64,000 bases of DNA, taken from positions 124,001-188,000 of the forward strand of contig CBDEVW010000003.1 in assembly GCA_965243755.1 (NCBI GenBank), written 5' to 3'. Below are positions 8,352-16,768 of this stretch, in pieces; positions within the stretch are counted from its first letter, which is position 1; the number at the start of each line of letters is the position of its first letter. The position numbers were made by a program, and so were the translations under genes. Under the pieces are notes generated by a model. It was not told the origin of the DNA. It worked only from the letters and a program-made list of their open reading frames with translations, and did no database searches. This DNA comes from JANSWY01 sp965243755. GTDB taxonomy: Bacteria; Bacteroidota; Bacteroidia; Cytophagales; Cyclobacteriaceae.

Positions 8352-9623
8352 TCAGGAACGAAATTGTTTTATTCTGCCAGGGTAAAGTACAACCTGAATG
8401 AGGTTGTACTCCAACTGGCTGAAATCAAAGTCCATCCCATCTATTTTAAATGAGGAAAAAGGATACCACCGGAGATTTGTTCGCAGTATCAGGAATTCAT
8501 CCGTTTTACCTGGAATGATGTCCCAGCCAAAACTCAGGCCCGGTTCCATTCCCTTAAATTTCAACTGTCTGGAATCTGTATTTTCAGATTCTGTATATCG
8601 AAGTTGGTCATAAGCTACGTTGACTCCTATGAACGGAGCAAAACCAGAGAAGTCAATAATATACTTATTCAGTTCCAATGAAACAGATGACTTTTTGATG
8701 GTTTGTTCCCTGCCGAACCCTTTGGTTTTGAAAACAGGGTTTCGGTATGAAAGTGCCATAAACATATCTACCGTATTGAGTTGATACCCTATGGCTACAT
8801 CAAAATAATTCGAGGAGGTCAGTTGTTGACTCAGGAAGGGAAAGGTTTGTTGATTGTATTGAGAACTATTTAGTGAAAAAGAAGAAGAGGGACCTACACC
8901 CAGAAAGAAGTTCCCGACCTCACTTGCTCCCCTGCCGACCCGAGAAAACCTACTGTAGCTATTCCATTTATCGTTCACCTTTGAACGCTTGTCATGACTC
9001 TGCTCAAAGGAATATACCAACCCGAGTTGAAAGCTAACCCCCGGTGTGGAAACCAGCTCAAACCTGGACGCTGATACGGGATAATGCCATTGATTATTTC
9101 GATAATAGGTGATTCCCGCTCTGAAAGTAAAGTTCTGAACGCCGTATAACACCCCAAGGTCAGGTATCCACAAAAATTCTTTAACCATTTCAGGAGCATC
9201 ATTTCCCACCTGAGTTGACTGTTGATAAGCCACTGAAGACCAGCTCATTCCAAGATAAGGCCTTAATTTATTCGTCTCATAAGCCCAGGGAAGATACCTA
9301 CCGCCGGTTACTACATAGTGATTGTAGGTGAATTGTGATTCCCGGTCAGCTAATAATAGTTGCCCAAGAGGAAAGCTTACAAAGAACTCAGCATGTCCCC
9401 AAAAGTGAAACCCACCCCAATTAAGGTATGGCATGAATGACCAGGGATTCTTTATCTCAGACAGCTGATCGTTTACCATACCCATACCATCGAACGATTG
9501 AAACAAGTTGCCTCCAAGTTCAAAATAGGTCCTGGCAAAATCGAGTCGTTTTTTCTCTTCATCTTGTCCCTGCGAGACGGAAACAATGGTCATCAGCATG
9601 GTCAATAAAGTCAGTCTTTTCAT
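8352..9623 (-). CDS. Secreted protein, probable outer-membrane beta-barrel, function unknown
   Basis: A 423-residue protein from the ATG at 9623, which gives a proper signal peptide (MKRLTLLTMLMTIVSVSQGQ). The frame is open upstream to 9719, but that part lacks signal character. The mature part is rich in alternating aromatic and polar residues (LNWGGFHFWGHAEFFVSF, FRAGITYYRNNQWHY, FLILRTNLRWYPF), the pattern of antiparallel membrane beta-strands. It ends LYPGRIKQFRS rather than in a terminal aromatic. I do not recognise the family. It converges with the DJ-1 gene. Confidence 0.6.
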   Translation of the reverse strand: MKRLTLLTMLMTIVSVSQGQDEEKKRLDFARTYFELGGNLFQSFDGMGMVNDQLSEIKNPWSFMPYLNWGGFHFWGHAEFFVSFPLGQLLLADRESQFTYNHYVVTGGRYLPWAYETNKLRPYLGMSWSSVAYQQSTQVGNDAPEMVKEFLWIPDLGVLYGVQNFTFRAGITYYRNNQWHYPVSASRFELVSTPGVSFQLGLVYSFEQSHDKRSKVNDKWNSYSRFSRVGRGASEVGNFFLGVGPSSSFSLNSSQYNQQTFPFLSQQLTSSNYFDVAIGYQLNTVDMFMALSYRNPVFKTKGFGREQTIKKSSVSLELNKYIIDFSGFAPFIGVNVAYDQLRYTESENTDSRQLKFKGMEPGLSFGWDIIPGKTDEFLILRTNLRWYPFSSFKIDGMDFDFSQLEYNLIQVVLYPGRIKQFRS

Positions 9624-9760
9624 TGTACAATTATTTGAGTTTTTGATACAACAATGACCAACCAAAAATGAATAGGTAACCGAAAAAACTAAAGGATCAT
9701 CTTTTCCGAGCCAATACAAAACAGCAAATGATTGAACTTAACGTGCCCGGGGAAACAAAA

Positions 9761-9785
9761 GGAAGGTGCTGTTACAACACCTTCC
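9761..9785 (-). terminator. Rho-independent terminator of the permease gene
   Basis: GGAAGGTG (9761-9768) pairs with CACCTTCC (9778-9785). Reading on the minus strand, the stem is followed by TTTTGTTT. It lies 15-40 bp past the stop of the FtsX/MacB permease. Confidence 0.75.
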
Positions 9786-9799
9786 TTATCATCTCTTAT

Positions 9800-12244
9800 T
9801 TACTCACTTCTAAGTGCGGAAGCCGGGTTCATAGTGGCGGCTTTAAACGATTGCATACTGACCGTCAGTAATACCAGGGCAACAGTTGCCAAAGAGGCCA
9901 ATATGATACTTAGTGGTGAAATATCAATGCGATAATAGAAATTATCCAGCCACATATTCGCAGCATAAATGGTAATTGGAATAGCCAGTGCTATTGAAAC
10001 AAATACCAGGATCACAAATCGTCTTGACAACAAATAAACCACTTGTGTGATCGAAGCGCCAAGCACTTTCCTTACACCCACTTCTTTCTTCTTTTGGGAA
10101 GCAATGAACATGATCAGTCCGTATGATCCAAGGCATGAGATGAAAATGGCAAGGATCGCAAAATAACCGATGAGCTTGCCGAAATTTTCCTGTGTCTCAT
10201 AATTATCCGCCAGAGATTCGTCAAGAAAGGAATGTGAGAATGTTTCATTGGGGAATATGGCATTCCATTTTGATTCTATAGCATCCAGTGTTTCTGGAAT
10301 ATTGCTGTTCTGCAGTTTTATGGAAAAGAAACTGTATTGCGCCGGTGAAATTTCAAGAATGATTGGTCTGATCGCCTGAGAGAGGCTGACAAAATTAAAA
10401 TCCTTCACCACACCAATAACTTTAGCCTCCTTACCTTCGAGCCATATTTCTTTACCAAGAGCTTCTTCCGGAGTGCCGAAATTGAAATCCTGGACAGCTT
10501 TTTCATTGATAACAAACGCTTCCTGCTGATCACTTCCATAGGCTTTTGAAAAACTACGTCCAGCAACCAGCTCCATCCCATAAGTTTCGATTAAATCATA
10601 GTCAACAGACATTACAGGAGACAGCATGTTGTCTTCAGCTGTAAAGCCTTCAGGGATAATGTTTCTGTTCACCATACCGAACCCTGGAGGTGTACTGGAT
10701 AAAGTACTGGCCAGCACGCCGGGGATAGTGGCAATTTCCTCTTCAAAAGATGCCAGTTTGGAAAGTTTTGCCTCATCAGACCCACCGAATACTGCATTGA
10801 AATTGTTGCTTTGAAGCGGCACAGTGATCATATGATCCTTGTTGAACCCTAATGGTTTGTTGCGTAAGAGATCAAGTTGCTCAAAGACAATCAGAGTACT
10901 GGAAATCAACACGATTGAGATGATGAACTGAACAATGATCAGGCCTTTTCTGAAAGACAGATTGTCCTTTCCGGTTTTAGCCATTCCTTTCAGGTTTTTA
11001 AGCGCCTGAAACCTGGACACAAAGAATGATGGGTACAATCCAGCCAGCAAACTGGTAATGATCACCATGAATGCAAACCCTATCATTACGATGGGCTCAT
11101 TCAATACACCAATGGTAAGTTCCTTATTAGTGAGGTTGTTCAATTGTGGCAACAACAACATGGTAAACCAAACTGAAATGACCGCAGCGATAAGTGTAGT
11201 CAGAAATGATTCACCAAGAAACTGACTGACCAGGCTGCCTCGTCCTGCCCCCATTACTTTTCTCATTCCAATTTCTTTTTCCCTATCCAGAGACTTTGCG
11301 GTACTCAGGTTTACAAAATTGATACAGGCAATGATCAGGGTAAGAATGCCAACTGCAATGAAGATATAAATAAAATCAAGGCTTCCCGGAGGTTCTGCCT
11401 GAGCCACGACATCACTATTCAAATGGATGTCCAGTAATGGCTGTATCTCAAAAGTCTGCCCTTTTTGCTGACCTTCGGGAATTTTCTCTTTGACAAATTC
11501 AGGAAACCGCTCGTTGACAGATGCCGCTGTACTTCCCTCTTTGAGCAAAACGTAGGTAGGCGAGTGGGAAACCATCCAATTAAGCTTAAAGTTGTTTCTT
11601 ATTGGTTCCTGCAAGCTGGTGGGTTCCAGGTCGTACATATTGTCGTAAGGAAGCAACATGTCAAAATGGACATGTGAATTGGAAGGAAAATCTTTCACCA
11701 CTGCAGTCACCATGAAGGAATGTGATCCTTCCATGAGGATTGATTTACCAATGGCATTTTCGTCTCCGAAGTACTTTTTGCTGATTTCTTCATTTAAAAT
11801 AACTGTAAAAGGCTTCTGTAGTGCACCACTGAGATCTCCTCTAACCAACTCAAAATCAAAAATCTGAAATATTTCGGGATCAACGAAGTTCACGTTTTCT
11901 TCTTCAAACCTTTTTTCTTCGGCACCTGTCAGGGTTGGTACTTTTACACTAACACCCCGACTGTACATGCGGGTGGATGCCTCTACCTCGGGAAAGTAGT
12001 CGTTTAGGTGTTCCTTGAAGATTGGAGGAACTCTTGCAATATCAAAATCACTGATCTTGTACCTGAGTCTGTATATTCTGTCTTTGTTGGAGTGAAATTT
12101 ATCATAACTCAACTCATCAGAAACAAAAGTGAGAATGAGCATGGCACAGGTAAGCCCACCTGCCAGCCCGAATATAGTGATCATACTGAAAGTCTTGTTT
12201 CTCAGCATGTTCCTCAAAGCAGTCTTGAAATAGTTTTTGATCAT
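9800..12244 (-). CDS. MacB/FtsX-family ABC transporter permease
   Basis: About 814 residues from the ATG at 12244, giving the standard start of this family (MIKNYFKTALRNMLRNKTFSMITIFGLA). In-frame Mets at 12292 and 12274 are alternatives. It has the duplicated MacB layout: helix, extracytoplasmic MacB_PCD domain, three-helix FtsX block (IACINFVNLSTAKSLDREKEIGMRKVMGAGRGSLVSQFLGES), a second helix and PCD domain, and a second FtsX block (IASQKKKEVGVRKVLGASITQVVYLLSRRF). Both EIGMRK/EVGVRK coupling helices are present. No ATPase gene is adjacent, so the partner is elsewhere. Families like this export or extract lipids, peptides or lipoproteins; the substrate is unknown. Confidence 0.88.
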   Translation of the reverse strand: MIKNYFKTALRNMLRNKTFSMITIFGLAGGLTCAMLILTFVSDELSYDKFHSNKDRIYRLRYKISDFDIARVPPIFKEHLNDYFPEVEASTRMYSRGVSVKVPTLTGAEEKRFEEENVNFVDPEIFQIFDFELVRGDLSGALQKPFTVILNEEISKKYFGDENAIGKSILMEGSHSFMVTAVVKDFPSNSHVHFDMLLPYDNMYDLEPTSLQEPIRNNFKLNWMVSHSPTYVLLKEGSTAASVNERFPEFVKEKIPEGQQKGQTFEIQPLLDIHLNSDVVAQAEPPGSLDFIYIFIAVGILTLIIACINFVNLSTAKSLDREKEIGMRKVMGAGRGSLVSQFLGESFLTTLIAAVISVWFTMLLLPQLNNLTNKELTIGVLNEPIVMIGFAFMVIITSLLAGLYPSFFVSRFQALKNLKGMAKTGKDNLSFRKGLIIVQFIISIVLISSTLIVFEQLDLLRNKPLGFNKDHMITVPLQSNNFNAVFGGSDEAKLSKLASFEEEIATIPGVLASTLSSTPPGFGMVNRNIIPEGFTAEDNMLSPVMSVDYDLIETYGMELVAGRSFSKAYGSDQQEAFVINEKAVQDFNFGTPEEALGKEIWLEGKEAKVIGVVKDFNFVSLSQAIRPIILEISPAQYSFFSIKLQNSNIPETLDAIESKWNAIFPNETFSHSFLDESLADNYETQENFGKLIGYFAILAIFISCLGSYGLIMFIASQKKKEVGVRKVLGASITQVVYLLSRRFVILVFVSIALAIPITIYAANMWLDNFYYRIDISPLSIILASLATVALVLLTVSMQSFKAATMNPASALRSE

Positions 12245-12344
12245 ATCTGTTAGTGAATTAAAGCCGGTTTCCATGTTCAAAAACCGTTCCATTAGGATTA
12301 ATCAATTGTATTTCAGTTAGTTACACACAACCCCAAAAACTAAT

Positions 12345-12362
12345 CTGTTCAAATTAGAACAG
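12345..12362. promoter_or_regulatory. Perfect inverted repeat CTGTTC-N6-GAACAG in a divergent promoter region
   Basis: CTGTTC (12345-12350), AAATTA, GAACAG (12357-12362). It lies between the divergent permease (start 12244) and the lysozyme-like gene (start 12420), a position expected of an operator. No regulator gene is adjacent. Confidence 0.45.
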
Positions 12363-12419
12363 TTGATGGTTCGGAAAAGGGCCACTGCAATAAAGTTTTT
12401 TATGTAGCGTTAAATCAAT

Positions 12420-13103
12420 GTGTTATGCAATAAAAGTTATGTCCTTGGGATATGGCTTATGATCACTGGCGTTCCCTTTCAGGAAGAACTGGGCCATGCC
12501 TATGAGATCATTGAATCCTACCCTATCCTCTACTCCGATGAACAATCATTGGCAGCTATCTCAATTGGTGCACCCGAACTCATACGATATCATCTCATTG
12601 CCGACCTGCTCGAAACCTCTGCACTGGAACTGATCTATGTCAATTACGGTACTTCTCATGTTGATTTTAGTATCGGTGAGTTTCAAATGAAGCCTTCCTT
12701 TATTGAGTCCTTAGAGCTACTCATCCAATGTGAACCGGAATTGAAAGAATACCTGTTCCTCACGAAGTATGATTCCAAAGCCACATCACAGGTCAGAAGT
12801 GAACGCTTAAGACGTATACATAACAAAACTTACCAACTTTATTACCTCAAAGCTTTTTACAAATACTCATCGTGTCATTTTGCACATCATCTCAAACAAC
12901 TAAGCAAACTTCAGCAGATTGAATTCATTGCTACCTACTACAACATGGGGCTTACTACCTCATTGGAAGCAATCACTCAATACCAGAAGCAAGAAAACTT
13001 TCCATATGGTGCTGATTATCAAGGCGACCAATATGCCTATGGAAGACTTAGTTCAACAATTTATCATTCCCTAATAACAAAAAAATGTCTCGATTTAAAT
13101 TAA
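12420..13103 (+). CDS. Putative lysozyme-like (SLT-like) exported protein
   Basis: A 227-residue protein I do not recognise with certainty. Residues 51-85 (PELIRYHLIADLLETSALELIYVNYGTSHVDFSIGEFQMKPSF) and 166-178 (IEFIATYYNMGLT) resemble the motif order of lytic transglycosylases: a catalytic Glu, then a G-x-x-Q-M-x-P-S block, then a Y-N-x-G block. Here Glu62 or Glu66 would be the candidate catalytic residue. The N-terminus (MLCNKSYVLGIWLMITGVPFQ) is a short hydrophobic lead. Its 3' end overlaps the downstream lipoprotein gene by 19 bp, so the two form a coupled pair. The peptidoglycan-cleaving role is inference from motif order. Confidence 0.5.
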   Translation: MLCNKSYVLGIWLMITGVPFQEELGHAYEIIESYPILYSDEQSLAAISIGAPELIRYHLIADLLETSALELIYVNYGTSHVDFSIGEFQMKPSFIESLELLIQCEPELKEYLFLTKYDSKATSQVRSERLRRIHNKTYQLYYLKAFYKYSSCHFAHHLKQLSKLQQIEFIATYYNMGLTTSLEAITQYQKQENFPYGADYQGDQYAYGRLSSTIYHSLITKKCLDLN

Positions 13104-14626
13104 AACTCGCTACACCAGTCCTATTGATTTGCACAATACTATGCAGTTGTAAAACTGAAATACCCCTGATCAAACCACCATTCCCAGAAGTATCCAGCCA
13201 TTGGTACACCGCCGAATTCGACTGTACTGAGGGCCATGAAGTCTCATTTGACAATGGCAGCCGGCTTTCTATTCCTCCCAATGCTTTTGTCAACAAAGAC
13301 GGTCAGCAGGTTTCTGGATCGGTACAATTCAGGTTTCGCGAAATTTCTGATGTCAATGAAATTCTGGTGTCCGGGATTCAAATGTTTGTATCCAGTAAAG
13401 GACCAGATGTCATGGTTTCTGCTGATATGTTTGAATTACGGGCTTATCAGGATAATGAAGCGTTGCATTTGGCTGAAGGTAAATCAATCCGAACGGAATT
13501 GGCTTCCAATACCGGAGGAAATGATTATGACCTGTATTACCTGGATGAGCAACAAAAAGGCTGGAACAATTTAACTGCCGTTGAACCAACAGAAAATCCA
13601 ACAAGGAATGCCATTGGTGACTCCATTGTTGAAACCAACAGCCGTATTGAAAACCTGGACATGACCAACACGTTTGCACTAAACTATTTGCCACTCATTG
13701 ATCTGAAGAATAAGCCCATTCCTCGTGACAAAACATTTCACTATCATAACTATGAGAACGATCCGTCCTACGCGGTAATTGAGAAACTGGTCTTAGCCAA
13801 GCTTAAGCAATATGGAACCCAATGGATATTCGGTTATGACAACAAATATGTAAAGCATGAAGGCAAAGTTTATCATGCCAGTATGGTCCTGTGGCAATCC
13901 GAGAAACCAATCCCCAGCTGGATTGTCAATAAGCGAAATGAATGGGGCAGGCACTTTTCGCTACGAGCTGAAGTACTTAAATTAAAATCAGGTAAGTATA
14001 AAATCTCGATCACCGAATGGAGGCGAACCAGCACCAAATGGAGTTACGTACCTATTTTTAGCACCATTGCAACGGTTAAAATTCCTCTCAAAGAATTATA
14101 CAGTAAAACTCCCACCGTATGGAATGAAGAAATTGAACAACTACTTCAGGAAGCGGAAGACCTGAAGGCACAATACGAAACCCAAAACCTGTTTTTGCGA
14201 ACCTTTGAAGTTACATCCATGGGCATCTACAACTATGACCGCATAAAAAAGGAAGAACAAATCCTGGTTAATGTCGACCTGCAGTTGGACGGAAAACCTC
14301 TGGAATGGAGTAGCGACATAGACCTGTATACTATACCAAGAGGAGATAATACAGTCATCAGGTATCATTCCAGTCAGAAGGACAGGTTTGTCGTTTACCC
14401 CGGGCAGGACATGATCGTGATGATGGTGATCAATGGAAAGCAAGTCGCTTTGATCGAGAAGGACTTTTTTGATAACCTGGATTATGATCAACTTAAAAAA
14501 GAGCCATCTCAAGGTCTGACACTAAAGCTACAGACTTACCCGGAACCCATAGCCTCCATGGAGGATGTACAGAAGATTTTACAATATCCTGCTAATGTTG
14601 GTGTTCCTGTGGCTATGACTCAATAG
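13085..14626 (+). CDS. Lipoprotein with ZU5-like N-terminal domain
   Basis: A 513-residue protein with a type II signal peptide; the lipobox is around ILCSC, near residue 22. Residues ~42-120 (EVSFDNGSRLSIPPNAFVNKDGQQVSGSVQFRFREISDVNEILVSGIQM) match the pattern of the ZU5-like beta domain found in many Bacteroidota surface lipoproteins (I-P-P-x-A-F ... G-x-V ... S-G-I-x-M). The rest is mixed alpha/beta with no motif I know. It is translationally coupled to the lysozyme-like gene, which suggests a joint envelope function. Confidence 0.6.
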   Translation: MSRFKLKLATPVLLICTILCSCKTEIPLIKPPFPEVSSHWYTAEFDCTEGHEVSFDNGSRLSIPPNAFVNKDGQQVSGSVQFRFREISDVNEILVSGIQMFVSSKGPDVMVSADMFELRAYQDNEALHLAEGKSIRTELASNTGGNDYDLYYLDEQQKGWNNLTAVEPTENPTRNAIGDSIVETNSRIENLDMTNTFALNYLPLIDLKNKPIPRDKTFHYHNYENDPSYAVIEKLVLAKLKQYGTQWIFGYDNKYVKHEGKVYHASMVLWQSEKPIPSWIVNKRNEWGRHFSLRAEVLKLKSGKYKISITEWRRTSTKWSYVPIFSTIATVKIPLKELYSKTPTVWNEEIEQLLQEAEDLKAQYETQNLFLRTFEVTSMGIYNYDRIKKEEQILVNVDLQLDGKPLEWSSDIDLYTIPRGDNTVIRYHSSQKDRFVVYPGQDMIVMMVINGKQVALIEKDFFDNLDYDQLKKEPSQGLTLKLQTYPEPIASMEDVQKILQYPANVGVPVAMTQ

Positions 14627-14633
14627 TGAACTC

Positions 14634-16592
14634 CTATTCCACCACCATGGTCTCCGTGTTTTTGGCGACCTGCTGAATATTGGAGATTTGCTGTTTGGCA
14701 ACTGCCAGGATAGATTGGGAGAGATCGAGGGTTTGGTTAACTGATTCCGAGATGGATTTGAAAGCATTAGAAGTGTCTGCGGTTGCTGCCTCACCATTTT
14801 TGATGCTTTCCGTCATTTGGTGAAGCATGTCTGAAGCCTGCTGCGTATCGATAGAAATTTGCTCGGTCAGTTTAGTAATGCTTTTGGCCGACCCGGCAGA
14901 GTTTTCAGCAAGTCTTCTGATTTCATTGGCTACTACCGCAAACCCTTTACCAGCTTCCCCAGCCCTGGAAGCCTGGATGGCAGCATTGATGGCCAGCAGA
15001 TTAGTCTGATTGGAAAGGTCCGTGATGACTTTTACTACCTTAGTGATTTCCTTCGACCTGTTTTCAAGGATCTTAAATGATTCACTGGTATCAGTAGAAA
15101 ATGTAGTGATCTCGTTCATGCTGGAGTTCATATTATCAACCAGTTGTAATCCCTGTCTACTGGTCTCTGCACCTTTAGTGGCGGTTTCGTTGATGTTTTC
15201 TGCCTGCTGCACTACACTATTTGAAATACTCTCAGAGGCCCGAATCAACGATTTAATGTCTCCAATTGCCTGCTTAAGACTGGCCTGCATTTGCAATAGA
15301 GCCTTACCCAGCACATCATTTTCCGATACCTCCAGATTGCCCGCTTCCAGTTTACCCTCACCTATGCGTTTAGCAAACTGTGCTTTGCTATCCAGAGAAT
15401 CAAACAGTTTATTGACTGAGAGTGAGATTTTGCTCAACTCATCTTTACCCTTCACCTTTAACTTCTGTTTGCTGTCCAATTTACCCTCCACCAGGTCTCC
15501 CAGTAAATTAGTGGCCTGGGAGAGTGATTTGGTAATGGTAGAAGCAGTATAGAATATGAATACCAGCAGGATGACCAAACCGATGATCAAAACCACAATT
15601 GTAGCCCTGAAGGTGTCTGTGTATGGAGCCATTACTTCTGAAACCGGTACAATGGTGCAAACGAGCCATTTGGTGGTGGTTCTACCAATAGGCACATGAG
15701 CAAAAGAAGCCAGCACCTGCTGATCGGTAACCGGATCGTAAAGGGTAGTGCCAAATGACTCTCCATTGAGGATTTTCTCCTGCTCGGCAATGGTCAATGA
15801 ATTGAATAACGGTAAAGAATCCCTTGATTTTCTGAGTCTGTCAATTTCCGGATGAGCCACAATGGTTCCATTTTGAGTAGTTAGAAATGCGTAAGCATTG
15901 TCATAGGTATCAAAGGCTGTCATTTCACTGAAGTAGCCATGATCATCATCGCCCTGGCCTCCCAACAAAATATAAGCGCCAACCACTCCTGCTACTTTCC
16001 TGTCATCTCCAATGATCTTGCCTGTTACGGATGTTCCCCATACGGTAACATTCACCCCTCCGGAATTCTTGACAAAGGAGTACGGTTCCGGAATTTCCTC
16101 TAATACAGACTTCTTGTAGGACCTGTAAAAATCCAGCTCGTTCCCATCCACAAACTTCTTCTGGCGTCTTTCTTCCAGCCCATTGTCATCCACTTTGGCC
16201 AGAATATAATCCTGAGCTCCTGCCCTGTCACCCCAATCCGGATCAAGGTACCTAAGATCAATAAGGCTCCACACATGGTCGTAGTTGGGGTTGTTATTCA
16301 GCACATTACTGAAGTATCCTTTAATGTGTTCATCCTGAATATTCTTTGGTAATTTGAGTAATTGAGTTAGTCCATCAACAAGTGTCCGTGCCACTGCCAT
16401 GTCATCATCCAGGTGGGCTTTCACTTCATTGGCCTTTTTATTGGCAGCCATCATAGCTGTTTTCTTTCCCTCCTGTAGTGCCTTACTTCTTACAGAATTG
16501 ATCACATAACCAAAGATGAACAAGTAACTAATTAGCGTGGATCCAAGGATAAGGACCATCATTTTTTGTCTGATAGAAAGGTTCGCTAGCAT
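14634..16592 (-). CDS. Methyl-accepting chemotaxis protein with Cache sensor domain
   Basis: A 652-residue protein: TM1 (11-33), a periplasmic double-Cache-like domain (~40-325, with TAFDTYDNAYAFLTTQNGTIVAHPE), TM2 (329-349), HAMP (~350-405), and the MCP signalling coiled coil (~445-652). The hairpin tip is conserved at 525-565 (SNQTNLLAINAAIQASRAGEAGKGFAVVANEIRRLAENSA). It reads IQASRAG where most receptors have IEAARAG. There is no CheR-tether pentapeptide at the C-terminus, and no che gene lies nearby. Its 3' end is 8 bp from the convergent lipoprotein gene. Confidence 0.92.
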   Translation of the reverse strand: MLANLSIRQKMMVLILGSTLISYLFIFGYVINSVRSKALQEGKKTAMMAANKKANEVKAHLDDDMAVARTLVDGLTQLLKLPKNIQDEHIKGYFSNVLNNNPNYDHVWSLIDLRYLDPDWGDRAGAQDYILAKVDDNGLEERRQKKFVDGNELDFYRSYKKSVLEEIPEPYSFVKNSGGVNVTVWGTSVTGKIIGDDRKVAGVVGAYILLGGQGDDDHGYFSEMTAFDTYDNAYAFLTTQNGTIVAHPEIDRLRKSRDSLPLFNSLTIAEQEKILNGESFGTTLYDPVTDQQVLASFAHVPIGRTTTKWLVCTIVPVSEVMAPYTDTFRATIVVLIIGLVILLVFIFYTASTITKSLSQATNLLGDLVEGKLDSKQKLKVKGKDELSKISLSVNKLFDSLDSKAQFAKRIGEGKLEAGNLEVSENDVLGKALLQMQASLKQAIGDIKSLIRASESISNSVVQQAENINETATKGAETSRQGLQLVDNMNSSMNEITTFSTDTSESFKILENRSKEITKVVKVITDLSNQTNLLAINAAIQASRAGEAGKGFAVVANEIRRLAENSAGSAKSITKLTEQISIDTQQASDMLHQMTESIKNGEAATADTSNAFKSISESVNQTLDLSQSILAVAKQQISNIQQVAKNTETMVVE

Positions 16593-16643
16593 GCTGGTGA
16601 AATAAATGTCCTTTTAAAAGATAGTAAAACATGCAACCGATCG

Positions 16644-16651
16644 CAAACATA
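16644..16651 (-). promoter_or_regulatory. Bacteroidota-type -7 element (TAnnTTTG) upstream of the chemoreceptor
   Basis: On the minus strand the sequence is TATGTTTG, an exact match to TAnnTTTG, about 50 bp before the start codon. A clear TTTG -33 box is not seen. Confidence 0.4.
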
Positions 16652-16695
16652 TGTTGATTGATGGTTTTAATTCCCTTAGAAAAAATCCCTACTAT

Positions 16696-16724
16696 AAAAA
16701 AATCCCCCGATAAATACCGGGGGA
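16696..16724 (-). terminator. Rho-independent terminator of GH5 operon 1
   Basis: TCCCCCG (16703-16709) pairs with CGGGGGA (16718-16724) across an 8-nt loop. On the minus strand the stem is followed by seven T. It lies 45 bp past the stop of the 939-residue cellulase. Confidence 0.9.
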
Positions 16725-16768
16725 CTTTACGATCAACTAATTGTGTGGAAATTGTAACATACGTTACG

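Noticed and set aside
14634..16592. Chemotaxis gene cluster
   Set aside because: Only the receptor is present; no cheA, cheW, cheB, cheR or cheY lies within the window.
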